Shown in pieces: positions 48,345-57,637 of a stretch of DNA of 64,000 nt. Position 1 is the first letter of the stretch. Each line of letters starts with the position of its first letter. Source of the stretch: Thiohalocapsa sp. ML1 (lineage in GTDB: Bacteria; Pseudomonadota; Gammaproteobacteria; Chromatiales; Chromatiaceae); the NCBI RefSeq assembly GCF_001469165.1, contig NZ_JABX01000003.1, forward strand, positions 124,001 to 188,000, in the 5' to 3' direction. Below the pieces are notes generated by a model that saw nothing but the letters and a program-made list of their open reading frames with translations, made no database searches and was not told the origin of the DNA. The position numbers were made by a program, and so were the translations under genes.

Positions 48345-48655
48345 CGATCTCTCCGGGCCCGCGGTCGAGTACGGGAGCATAGCCGATGCGCCGCGCCGGA
48401 ATCGCCCGCGCTGTCCGAATCGGGATCGCTATCGGGATCTCAGGATCGGACGCGCGTTCGCGATTCCGCGTCGCGCGAGTCCAAGCGGCTCGGCATCAAG
48501 CGGCGCCGTGGTCGCGCGGGCACCAGACCGGGCGCGCCGCGCCCGGCCCGAGCTATTCCTGCGCGCCCCCGACCGCCGACCCGGGTCAGGCGATGCGACC
48601 GGCCCCCACCGCGGCTACACTGGGCCTAAGCCCGCCCGCCCGACTACTGCCCGCC
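48345..48655. other. 311-bp divergent region between nikR and the DUF1703 gene
   Basis: No gene; the frame running through it is Arg/Ala/Pro-rich and lies upstream of the DUF1703 start. Contains short repeats of the ATCGGGATCGCTATCGGGAT type at about 48418-48440. No NikR operator (GTATGA-N16-TCATAC) was found. Confidence 0.55.
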
Positions 48656-50206
48656 ATGACCCGCCTGCGCCTGCCCATCGGCATCCAGACCTTCCGCGAG
48701 ATCCGCGAGGAGGGGCACTACTACGTGGACAAGACGGGCTTTGCGCTGCGGCTCATCGAGCAGGGCAAGTATTACTTCCTGTCGCGCCCGCGGCGCTTCG
48801 GCAAGTCGCTGTTCCTCGACACCCTCGCCGAGCTGTTCGCCGGCAACGCGGCGCTGTTCGAGGGCCTTCAGGCGCACGGGCGCTGGGACTTCTCGCGGCG
48901 GTTTCCGGTGATCCGCATCAGCTTCGGCGGCGGCGTGGTGCAGAGTCCCGAGGCGCTGGACGCGCGGATTCGGGATTTGCTGCGCATCAACACGGAGGCG
49001 CTCGACATCGCCGTCCCGCAGCACCTCGACATCAGCGGAACCTTCGCGGAGTTGATCCGCCGCGCGGCGACCGCGCGGGGTGAGCGCGTTGTCGTGCTCA
49101 TCGACGAATACGACAAGCCCATCCTCGACAACCTCGCCCGCCCCGAGGCCGCCCGCGCCATCCGCGACGGGCTGCGCAACCTCTACTCCGTCATCAAGGA
49201 CAGCGACGCCCACCTGCGCTTCGCCTTCCTCACCGGCGTATCCAAGTTCAGCAAAGTCAGCCTGTTCTCCGGCCTCAACAACCTCAACGACATCACCGTC
49301 GATGCCGCCTACTCGGCCATCTGCGGCTACACCGAGGCGGACCTCGACACCGTCTTCGCCCCCGAGCTGCAGGGGCTGGACCGCGACGCGATCCGCCACT
49401 GGTACAACGGCTACAACTGGACCGGCGAGGCCGTCTACAACCCCTTCGACGTGCTGCTCTTGTTCGACAAGCGCCAGTTCCGCCCCTGGTGGTTCGAGAC
49501 GGCCACGCCGACCTTCCTGGTGGACCTGCTGCTGGAGCGCGAGGTGTTTCTGCCGCGGCTCGGGCAGCTCCTCGCCAGCGAGGCCCTGCTGTCGAGCTTC
49601 GACGTCGGGCGCATCGCCACCGAGGCGCTGCTGTTTCAGACCGGCTATCTCACCATCGACTCGGTGCGGCAGGTGGGCGCGCTGCTCCAATACCGGCTGC
49701 GCTACCCGAACCAGGAGGTCTTCGCCAGCCTCAACGGCGCCATGCTGGAGCCGCTGCGCAACTTCGACAGCGCCGCACCGGAGCAGACCGCGCGCCTATA
49801 TGACCTGCTGCTCGCCAACGACTTTGCCGGCATGCAGCAGCTCTTCACCGCCTTCTTCCACAGCATCCCCGGCGACTGGCACCGCAACAACCGCATTGCC
49901 CGTTACGAGGGCTTCTACGCGAGCGTCTTCTACGCCTACTTCGCCTCGCTCGGCCTGGACTTGAGCACGGAGGAAGCGAGCAACGCCGGCCGCCTGGACA
50001 TGGCCCTGCGCTTCAACGGCCAGGTATACCTGTTCGAATTCAAGGTGGTCGAGCTGGCCCCCGAGGGTCGCGCCCTGCAACAGCTCAAGGACAAGGGCTA
50101 TGCCGAGCCCTACCGCGGCGACGGCCGCCCGATTCACCTCATCGGCGTCGAATTCAGCCGCCAGCAGCGCAGCGTGGTCGGCTTCGAGGTCGAGACGCTG
50201 GGCTGA
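48656..50206 (+). CDS. AAA-ATPase-like / PD-(D/E)XK nuclease (DUF1703) protein
   Basis: 516 aa. N-terminal AAA-ATPase-like domain (PF09820 type): LPIGIQTFREIREEGHYYVDKTGF, a P-loop-like RPRRFGKSLFLDTLAELF and a Walker B-like VVVLIDEYDKPIL. The C-terminal DUF1703 domain has a PD-(D/E)XK-type motif (GRLDMALRFNGQVYLFEFKV, E-F-K). Found in many copies in purple sulfur bacteria and Bacteroidetes; proposed nuclease or mobile/defence function, not proved. ATG 48656 removes a spurious 90-residue extension. It borders the MADS-like cluster. Confidence 0.9.
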   Translation: MTRLRLPIGIQTFREIREEGHYYVDKTGFALRLIEQGKYYFLSRPRRFGKSLFLDTLAELFAGNAALFEGLQAHGRWDFSRRFPVIRISFGGGVVQSPEALDARIRDLLRINTEALDIAVPQHLDISGTFAELIRRAATARGERVVVLIDEYDKPILDNLARPEAARAIRDGLRNLYSVIKDSDAHLRFAFLTGVSKFSKVSLFSGLNNLNDITVDAAYSAICGYTEADLDTVFAPELQGLDRDAIRHWYNGYNWTGEAVYNPFDVLLLFDKRQFRPWWFETATPTFLVDLLLEREVFLPRLGQLLASEALLSSFDVGRIATEALLFQTGYLTIDSVRQVGALLQYRLRYPNQEVFASLNGAMLEPLRNFDSAAPEQTARLYDLLLANDFAGMQQLFTAFFHSIPGDWHRNNRIARYEGFYASVFYAYFASLGLDLSTEEASNAGRLDMALRFNGQVYLFEFKVVELAPEGRALQQLKDKGYAEPYRGDGRPIHLIGVEFSRQQRSVVGFEVETLG

Positions 50207-50366
50207 CCCTCCCCCGCGCACGAATCGCCGCACTAATCGCGCAGAAATCGGGGGAGACCACAAAAGCGGGGCTGCCCTCAGGTCTTGCAATCAAGCTTTG
50301 CGGAATGCTGCATCGCAAAATGACCCTTCGGACTCCTAGGCGCCGGCTTCCCATGGAAAGGGTTAT

Positions 50367-53300
50367 CTACCCGGGGGTGGCGTCGTCCACGGCAGTTCGC
50401 GTTGCACCACCGTGGGCGGTGACGCGCGGGCGGCAGCGCAGCTTGATCGGGGCGCGGGTGCAGCCGTCGTCGCTGGCCTTGCTCGACCACGCGAAGGCCT
50501 CGCCCGGCCGCAGCGCGGCCATGCGCTCGGCGGTCAGACCCGACAGCGCCGCGTTGGCCTTCTGCACATGCTTCAGCCACGCCGGCGAATTGAACTTGTG
50601 CAGGATGATCTGCGTTGAGAGCTCGATCACCTTGACCTGCACCGACTGCGGATCCTGGCTTGCGATCAGGATGCTGGTACCCTTGTGCCGCATCTCGCGG
50701 ATGACCTCAACGAGCCCATCCACCAAGTCGGGGTTTTGGATGTATTTGTGGGCCTCGTCGAAGACCACGAGCTTATTGAAGCGCTCACCATTCCAAGTGG
50801 CTTCCGCCACCAGGTGCAACAGCACAACGAAAAGCCCCAGCGCCTCGTCCTTCTCCATCAGCTCGTCGCGAAGATCGACGATGACTAGTCGACCAGGTCG
50901 AAACAGCGCGGTAATCGAGGCGCCGTCAGCGATGTAATCGGCAGCGAAGTCCAGGCGCGTGCGGGCCAGTTCTTTCAGGTTCTCCGCCATGCGGGACCGC
51001 TCGATCCCGTCGCGCAAGCCGTCCAGATTCAGATCGCGACGGATCTCCTTCATGATTTGCTTGAGCTGGCGCAGGTAAAGGGCCTGGTTTCCGACTGCGC
51101 CCATCAAGAAGGTCCAATGCTTCACCTGCAGTTCGGCGGCGCTGAACCGCAGCGGCGTGACCTCGATGCCCGGAAACTCCCGGCGTCGCTCCTCGACCTG
51201 GGCCTCCGGCGCGATGATCAGCACATCGTCGAGGCGCGTCGGTTCCGCCCCGTAGCGTCCCCGCAGCAGCTCAAGCTCCTCGGCCTTGCTGTTGGGCCGC
51301 ACCATGCTGGTGAACTCCGGGGCGTAATCCATCGTCGGCGAGTAATGGAAGATGACACCGCCGAGCGGCTTGGGAAGCGCGTTGATCCCGGGCAGCGGTC
51401 GCAACGCCATTTCGACCATCGCGCCCAAGGTGTAACTCTTGCCGGCGCCCTGCACACCGAACAGGCTGATCGTGTGGGTTTCGTTGAGATCGAGCGCCAC
51501 TCTGCGGCCCTGGGTTTCGCCCAAGAGACCGTACTGCGGCGATGGCTCGCGCTTGCCCAGCAGGATGTCGTAATCCGGCGGACGGTCGGTGCCCAAGCGG
51601 TCTGTCGCGTCCGCCCCTGACCGTACCGGCAGCGGCCGATCGACAGGCGCTTGCCCTGGCTCGACATAGGGTGTCGGCACCGCGGACTCCGCTATACGCT
51701 TGTCCTGCCCCGATGAATCCGCGCCTCGAGCCGAAGCTTCGCTTCGCTTCGCGACCTGCTCCACGGTACCCGGCACTGTCGGTGCGGCCGGCGCGGACGC
51801 AGCGCCCGTCACAAACGACGTCGGCGAAACAGCGAGCGATGACGCGGCAGTGTCGGCGCCGACAGTGCCAGTACGCAGCCCGTCGGGAGACGCAAAGGAT
51901 TCCCAATCGACCGTGCGATCCCGCGGCGGGCTCAGGAACGCGGCGGTGCGCAGCACGGGCACGGTGGGCTCGCGCGGCGCGGGCGCGGCCATCAGCCCGG
52001 GCACGGCATCGGACGCTGTTGCGACCGCGCAGGCCGCAGCCAGCAGGCCCTTGATGCGATCCGCGCCGATGCGGTGAAACTCCACGCCGAGGTCCACGTC
52101 GGGCTGGTCCAAGCCGTCCTTGGCGAAGTCGAACACAAGTCCGGTCCGGGTGAAGCTCAGTCGATACCCCTCGTCGATGGTACGCAGAAAGAAGCGCGCC
52201 TCTTCCGCCGCAGCGGCGGACACCAATTCGTAGCGTTCCGCCCGTGCCAGGTAGAAGTCCAGGAGCACGTTCAGCTCGCGGGACTTGACGACGTGATCCG
52301 GCCGGCGCTGGCCGTCCGCGTCGAGATCGAAATGACCTGCCAGCACGCGCTCGCTCTCGCCGATCTGCTCCGCGATCGCCTGCCGCAGCGACGCGCTGCC
52401 GAACAGATCGGCCACCTGGCGGTAACACTTCACCTCCACCAGACGGCACACGATCTCCCGCCGGCGCGGGTCTAAATCGAACAGCGCGAGATCTGTGCGC
52501 TTGAAGCTCATGGCCTCGCCGACCTCGTCCGCCGCGGCCTTGGCGCTGCGGTAGAGCTCCAGGTGGGCATCGAGGGGCACGACGATCTGATCGGCGAAGA
52601 CCCCCTGATCTTCCAGGAAGAGTCTGGACAGGGCCAAGCCCATCGCCTCCGCCTGCTGATTCGGCGCGCTGACCAGCTTGAGTGCCAACCGCCCGGACAG
52701 GCTCCGCAATTGGTCCAGCAAAAGGACCGCGTAGGCCCTGTCCGCCGGCAGCTCGAAGGCGTGCAACACCGGCGCGAGCATCGCCTCCACCTCGTGCAGG
52801 GAGCGGGAGCTGATCGCCAGGTTCGGACCGGCGTTCTGGCGTATATCTGGCGAATGGTCGATCAAGTACTCCGGGCGTTGGGAGCGCCGCCGGCCGGTCG
52901 GGCCGCCATGGTCGAAGTATTCGATGCCCATGTTGCGATCGACGGTAAAGACCCAGTCGCTGTGCTCGTGCACCAGATGCAGCAGGGCCTTGTGGTCGGG
53001 GGACAGGGCGAGCGTCAGTTGGGGGCGCAGGTCCATCCCGCTGCGCCCGGTCGCCACGTTGGCCGTCGCATTCGCCAGGACCAGCCCCAAGCGGGCGAGG
53101 AGCCGGGTCTCGTCGGCAAGCTCGGCGATCGGCAGCGGCACGCCAAAGCGGGGATGGCGCCGCCAAGCCACCAGCGATTCGTCCTCCTGATACTCCGTCG
53201 CCATGTCGAGCACCAGCCCGTGGACCGGGGCAACCCCGTCGCGGCGATCCCCCGGCGTGGCCCCCACCTCGGACGCGGCGAAGACATCGAACAGCAGGGT

Positions 53301-55934
53301 CAGGTGCGCCCGGTAGTGGTCGGGGTGGCCCAGATAGTCCCCGATGCCGCGCACGGCGACGGCAAGCTTCGGCGACAGATGATCCTCCGCCGGGGTGCAG
53401 AAGGCGTCCGCCTCGGCCACCGTCGTGCTCGCCGAGGGGTTCAAAAGCTCCGTCAGACCTTCGGCCAGGGCCGGGGACGCGCTGTCCGGCGCGAACAGGC
53501 GGATGTCGTAACGCAGATCCCGCAGATGCGGCTCCCGCTCCAGTGCAAGCAGCGCTTCCGCGATGACGCCCGCCCGCCCGGCATTGAACGCATTGACGGT
53601 CAAGGTGCCGACATAGGGATGCTGGGCCAGATAGCGCTCGAACCGGCTCGCCAGATACTCTCCGTCGATCACGGACCCGCCGATGCCGGGCTCCGGGAGG
53701 CCCAGGGCGCTGCACAACTGGCCCAAGAGGCCCCGCGGGTCCGCTTCCGTGCTCGGCGCGTACAGGCTCCAGAACGGGCTCAAGTTATCCACCAGGACGA
53801 ACAGCCGCCCGCTGCCGACCGGCAGCACCGCGGGAAAGCCCGCCGGAGTCAGGTAGCGCAGCAAGGCGTCGCGAACCGCTGTCACCCGCGTCGGCGCCAG
53901 TCCCGCGGACGCGGCAAGCCAATGTTCGCCTAGCTTCGCCCAGAGGGCGTACCACAGGGCGCGCAAGGGGTGGGTCGGTGCCAGCAGCAAGGCCTCGCGC
54001 GTCTGACCCCGGTGATCGCCGAGCACGACCGCCACGGTGTCCAGACGCAGCAGGGCATGTAGCTCGGCGAGCGCCGCATGACCGCGCTCGGCCAGTCTGC
54101 GCAGCTCTTCCACCAGGCGGGCGAAGGCATCCGCGTAGCCCAGGGCTTCTTCCAGCAGATCCCGAAAGTCCGCCGCCTCGGAGACGAGGCCGCCGGCATC
54201 GCCGGCGATGCCGGCCAGGTAGGCAGCGCGGGCGGTCTTGAGCTCCTCGGTCAGGGGTGCGCTCGGCCACGGCAACGCGTCCTCCGTGGCCGACTCCGCC
54301 CCGTCGTGGCCGATGACGAGGCGCCAGCAGACCGGGCCCTCCGGCTCCCTCAGGATGCGCTGCTCGATCTCGCGCAGACGCTTGGAGACCGGAATGGCCC
54401 GGGTGCCCTCCCGTCCGAAGGGGACTTCAAGCAGGTCCAGGTCGCGGCTGTTCCGGTCCACCCAGCGCGGCTCCCCCGGCCGGACCAGGTTCGGATCTCG
54501 GCCGCCGGAGAGCGCGGCGAACTGCAGCTGGAACAAGGCGTGGAGCAGGCCGGGCGAGCGCTGGACCGCGCGCTGGGGTGGCTCCACGTCGATATCGCCC
54601 TCGGGCAGAACGTAGAACAGGTCGGAGGTATTCGCAGGTCGCTGCCCGGTGTCCGATGGGCCTTCGAGCACCATGTTTCCGTCCGCGTCCACGAGGGTGA
54701 TAGGCTCGCCGTCGGCGGTCTCGGCGACCACGCGCAGAAAGTGCCAACCCTCCTCCCACGCGACCTTACCCAGGTTGCTGAAAGTCACCGTGGCACGCAA
54801 GGTTTTCGGCCTCCAGGCGCTCTTCTTCCTGGAAAAACCGATGGGGCCGCTGTCTACCGAGACCACATGGACCACGAAGCGCTCCAGCCCCTGAACGCTC
54901 TGGGGGTGTGGCTCGACCTGGAAGCTGGCAGTGAACTTGGTCAGTCCGTTTGGCCCGAGTGGGAGATAGCGCTGCCCGGCCAGCGCATCGATGGCAGGGT
55001 TCTCTTCGCTCGGCTCCGCGATGGGCAGCCCCGTGTCCACGTTGTAGATACAGACATGATCGGGGGTCTGCTCGCTGACGAACTCCCATTTGTCGAACGA
55101 AAACTGCCAGCACGACGGGTCCATCGCGATGCGGCGGGTCCAATGGCGCGGACTTTCGGTGCCGGTCTCTTCCAGAAAGCCACCGAATCGGTTGCGGAAG
55201 CCCCCGTCTTTCAGCTCCAGCTCCTGCACGCGGCCGCGCTCGGACAGCGGCGACCAGGTGATCTTCTCGACCTTGCTCCGGTTGTTGCGCGCTTGCTGGG
55301 GCGCCTTCAGCGGGTCCAAGAGCCATTCAAAGTCCGGGATCAGCCCGAGATGAAACAGCGCCGCCCCCAAGGTCTCGGGAGCGTTGCCGTTCGCCCTCGC
55401 GGTCAGGAGCCAGCGCACCGCCGCCGCGGAATCGGCGAACAAGCCCGAGCGTGCGTCGCCGCGTAGATCGCGCAGCAGTTGCGCCGCGATACCGCGGTAG
55501 GGCTCGCCGAGCGCCGCAATCATCTGATCTTCCAGCTCCCGGTAGGCATCTGACAGGTCCAGCTCCTCGAAGGTGGCGACGCCGAATGAGTCCTCGGCCG
55601 CAGCACGCAGGCCGCTCGGGATGAACACCAAGAGCGGCGGGCGCAACGACCCGTCTGCCTCCGGGTTGCGCAACTCGACGAGCTTGGTTGGCGAGACATA
55701 GGGGTCCGCCACGTCCGTCGCATGCTGATCCGCGAGGATGACCACCGCGGCGTCAGAGACCTCCGCGCGCAGGGCACTGCATAGGCGGGAAGTCAAGGCG
55801 TCGTCGAGATCTTGGACCCGCATGCAATGACCGGGGCCGCGAGCGCGCAGACTCGCGGCGAGCCGCGGCTGCAACAGCCCACACAGCTCCGCATTGAGAT
55901 CCTGGGCGGAAATGTCTCGAATGCCTTTCGTCAT
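50367..55934 (-). CDS. mad8: MAD8-like giant HerA/FtsK-type ATPase
   Basis: 1855 aa. C-terminal HerA-like ATPase domain with Walker A FGVQGAGKSYTLG (about residue 1493) and Walker B LVVFDEAHKYI (about 1724). At about residues 1150-1170 a PD-(D/E)XK-like pattern (FDLD, then LVEVKCYR) suggests a nuclease fold. A Pro/Ala-rich linker (about 1310-1440) joins the two. The N-terminal 1100 residues match nothing I know but resemble the size and layout of DptH-type restriction ATPases. Overlaps the upstream gene as ATGA, so it is the last gene of the four-gene operon. From memory it corresponds to MAD8, the ATP-binding protein of MADS. Probably a DNA-translocating effector. Confidence 0.8.
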   Translation of the reverse strand: MTKGIRDISAQDLNAELCGLLQPRLAASLRARGPGHCMRVQDLDDALTSRLCSALRAEVSDAAVVILADQHATDVADPYVSPTKLVELRNPEADGSLRPPLLVFIPSGLRAAAEDSFGVATFEELDLSDAYRELEDQMIAALGEPYRGIAAQLLRDLRGDARSGLFADSAAAVRWLLTARANGNAPETLGAALFHLGLIPDFEWLLDPLKAPQQARNNRSKVEKITWSPLSERGRVQELELKDGGFRNRFGGFLEETGTESPRHWTRRIAMDPSCWQFSFDKWEFVSEQTPDHVCIYNVDTGLPIAEPSEENPAIDALAGQRYLPLGPNGLTKFTASFQVEPHPQSVQGLERFVVHVVSVDSGPIGFSRKKSAWRPKTLRATVTFSNLGKVAWEEGWHFLRVVAETADGEPITLVDADGNMVLEGPSDTGQRPANTSDLFYVLPEGDIDVEPPQRAVQRSPGLLHALFQLQFAALSGGRDPNLVRPGEPRWVDRNSRDLDLLEVPFGREGTRAIPVSKRLREIEQRILREPEGPVCWRLVIGHDGAESATEDALPWPSAPLTEELKTARAAYLAGIAGDAGGLVSEAADFRDLLEEALGYADAFARLVEELRRLAERGHAALAELHALLRLDTVAVVLGDHRGQTREALLLAPTHPLRALWYALWAKLGEHWLAASAGLAPTRVTAVRDALLRYLTPAGFPAVLPVGSGRLFVLVDNLSPFWSLYAPSTEADPRGLLGQLCSALGLPEPGIGGSVIDGEYLASRFERYLAQHPYVGTLTVNAFNAGRAGVIAEALLALEREPHLRDLRYDIRLFAPDSASPALAEGLTELLNPSASTTVAEADAFCTPAEDHLSPKLAVAVRGIGDYLGHPDHYRAHLTLLFDVFAASEVGATPGDRRDGVAPVHGLVLDMATEYQEDESLVAWRRHPRFGVPLPIAELADETRLLARLGLVLANATANVATGRSGMDLRPQLTLALSPDHKALLHLVHEHSDWVFTVDRNMGIEYFDHGGPTGRRRSQRPEYLIDHSPDIRQNAGPNLAISSRSLHEVEAMLAPVLHAFELPADRAYAVLLLDQLRSLSGRLALKLVSAPNQQAEAMGLALSRLFLEDQGVFADQIVVPLDAHLELYRSAKAAADEVGEAMSFKRTDLALFDLDPRRREIVCRLVEVKCYRQVADLFGSASLRQAIAEQIGESERVLAGHFDLDADGQRRPDHVVKSRELNVLLDFYLARAERYELVSAAAAEEARFFLRTIDEGYRLSFTRTGLVFDFAKDGLDQPDVDLGVEFHRIGADRIKGLLAAACAVATASDAVPGLMAAPAPREPTVPVLRTAAFLSPPRDRTVDWESFASPDGLRTGTVGADTAASSLAVSPTSFVTGAASAPAAPTVPGTVEQVAKRSEASARGADSSGQDKRIAESAVPTPYVEPGQAPVDRPLPVRSGADATDRLGTDRPPDYDILLGKREPSPQYGLLGETQGRRVALDLNETHTISLFGVQGAGKSYTLGAMVEMALRPLPGINALPKPLGGVIFHYSPTMDYAPEFTSMVRPNSKAEELELLRGRYGAEPTRLDDVLIIAPEAQVEERRREFPGIEVTPLRFSAAELQVKHWTFLMGAVGNQALYLRQLKQIMKEIRRDLNLDGLRDGIERSRMAENLKELARTRLDFAADYIADGASITALFRPGRLVIVDLRDELMEKDEALGLFVVLLHLVAEATWNGERFNKLVVFDEAHKYIQNPDLVDGLVEVIREMRHKGTSILIASQDPQSVQVKVIELSTQIILHKFNSPAWLKHVQKANAALSGLTAERMAALRPGEAFAWSSKASDDGCTRAPIKLRCRPRVTAHGGATRTAVDDATPG

Positions 55935-57637
55935 TGGGCGGCGCCTCCGGCATGCGCGTGATCGGTGTCGCCGTCCGCTCCGGTTTCCTTGGCAATGGGA
56001 TAGCGGGGGGTCACGGTCTGGGCCACATAGGCGTCGGATAGGTCGCGGAAATACCCGACCTCGCGCAGGCGGCCGACAAAGGCCTCGCGATTGGAGCGCA
56101 ATGCCCGCCGCTCGGCGATGGTGCTTCCGGCGAAGCCGTCGCCGTCCGGCAGACGGTCGATGTAAAGCCCGTAGCGCTCGCGAAGCGCGTCCAGCACTTC
56201 ATCGACGCGAAGATTCGCCGTGTGGTAGCCGCGCACGCCGCCCGGCCGCAGCACGATCACCTGTAGCAGCACCTCCAGCAAGCGACTGTCGAGGATGAAG
56301 CGGCGCGGTGCGCCCTTGGTGCGCTGCTGGGCCACGAGCGCACCGGGACGGTTCTTGAGCAGCAGGGAATCAAGCCAGCTAGTGAGTTGGGCGCGGTGAT
56401 ACTCACCCCGAAATTTCATCAGTACTTCGATGTACGTGTCGAATGCGCTTAGCTTCATCTCTTGCGCTCGCCGTAGCTCGGGCTCAAGCTCGCCCGCGTC
56501 GTCGGTGCAGTCGCGTGCCAAGCTGATCATTCGATACTCGAAATATCTTTCGCGTTCGGATTGATAGGCTTCCCCAAGCAGCGCGAGCAATTCGGCCAAG
56601 CTGGCAGTTTTCCCGTCGCTCGGATGGAGCTTGCCAAGCTTCCGAAGATCCTCGGAAAATTCGTCCAACTTGCGCAAAGAGAAATATGACTTCACAAACG
56701 GGGTGATTCGGCGAAGATGGGCGTCGAAGCTCCGAATCGCCAAGCTCGAAACCGGGCTATTGGGGTTGCCGGCAACATCCAAGACTATTGCTACCTTGTA
56801 AGGGCAATCGCCTTGCGGATCTTTGTCAACTCGGGGGTTCATCGGGCACCGACGCGGATGGCAGGTTGGGTCTGCCTTAGCGCCTCGAACGAGGCGAGGG
56901 ACGAGCTTGATCAGCTTCAAGTGATAGATTGCGAGATGAAAGGAGAGCAGAACCTTTAAGTATTCGACCATGACCGAGCGCGGAACGAACGGGGAGTAGC
57001 AAAGCAGTCGTTGAACGTCTTCTGTCAGCAAGTCCGCGCCGCCGATGCAGGTCGGCGGAAAGCAGTCCCGCGGAAAACGCTCGTCCGCCGTGTCTTTAAC
57101 ATGGACGGAGAATGACAGCAAAGCTTGCGTTTCTACGTCCATGTGAGCTGCAGTTGCCGCGGTACCGGTGAGCGGATCGAAGCCCTGAAAGAAAAAGCGC
57201 TTCAACTGATCGATTACTGCTTGGCCTGCGTCTCGTCGTGCGGCGTAGATCGCTTCGTAAATATGCTGTGCCGCTCCATAGTCGCGCGAATGCAGGACGT
57301 TGCGAAATCGATATGTATAACCGTGCAGCGGGCGCGGAGCGGCAACCGTCGCGTTCGCTCTTCCTCGGTTAACCATGTCCAGCAAGTGCGTTTCCACCCA
57401 CCGATGGGTCGCTGTTGGAAATCGCTCAAACCCTTCGAATCCTTCTCTATCCTGGATGATCTGGTCCACAAAAGCGGCAACTTCCAGCGAGCGTTTGCGC
57501 TGAACTCTGGGCGTCAGGCCATTAAACTGGACCCGTCCGAAAAAGTTCGTCAAGACGCGATCCATCTCGATGAACTGAAAGTCCAAGTAATTGACTTTTT
57601 GCAGGCGAAAATCTTTATCGCGTTTCGACAGAGGCAT
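55931..57637 (-). CDS. mad7: MAD7-like protein of unknown fold
   Basis: 568 aa. No recognised catalytic motif. Cysteines are grouped (Cys192, 197; Cys259, 264, 278, in DCFPPTC and CHPRRC...GDC), suggesting a metal site. The C-terminal 100 residues look like a winged-helix-type segment (LRVDEVLDALRERYGLYIDRLPDG). Position between the kinase and the giant ATPase, and its length, match mad7 of MADS. Start ATG 57637 overlaps the kinase stop by one base (TGATG). The middle of the gene has visibly lower GC than its 3' end and neighbours. Confidence 0.75.
   Translation of the reverse strand: MPLSKRDKDFRLQKVNYLDFQFIEMDRVLTNFFGRVQFNGLTPRVQRKRSLEVAAFVDQIIQDREGFEGFERFPTATHRWVETHLLDMVNRGRANATVAAPRPLHGYTYRFRNVLHSRDYGAAQHIYEAIYAARRDAGQAVIDQLKRFFFQGFDPLTGTAATAAHMDVETQALLSFSVHVKDTADERFPRDCFPPTCIGGADLLTEDVQRLLCYSPFVPRSVMVEYLKVLLSFHLAIYHLKLIKLVPRLVRGAKADPTCHPRRCPMNPRVDKDPQGDCPYKVAIVLDVAGNPNSPVSSLAIRSFDAHLRRITPFVKSYFSLRKLDEFSEDLRKLGKLHPSDGKTASLAELLALLGEAYQSERERYFEYRMISLARDCTDDAGELEPELRRAQEMKLSAFDTYIEVLMKFRGEYHRAQLTSWLDSLLLKNRPGALVAQQRTKGAPRRFILDSRLLEVLLQVIVLRPGGVRGYHTANLRVDEVLDALRERYGLYIDRLPDGDGFAGSTIAERRALRSNREAFVGRLREVGYFRDLSDAYVAQTVTPRYPIAKETGADGDTDHAHAGGAAQ

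Noticed and set aside
48345-48655. NikR operator between nikR and the DUF1703 gene
   Set aside because: No GTATGA-N16-TCATAC-like palindrome seen; only short ATCGGGAT-type repeats.
52563-53933. 456-codon plus-strand frame opposite mad8
   Set aside because: No recognisable domain, and it lies wholly antisense to a coherent 1855-aa ATPase gene.
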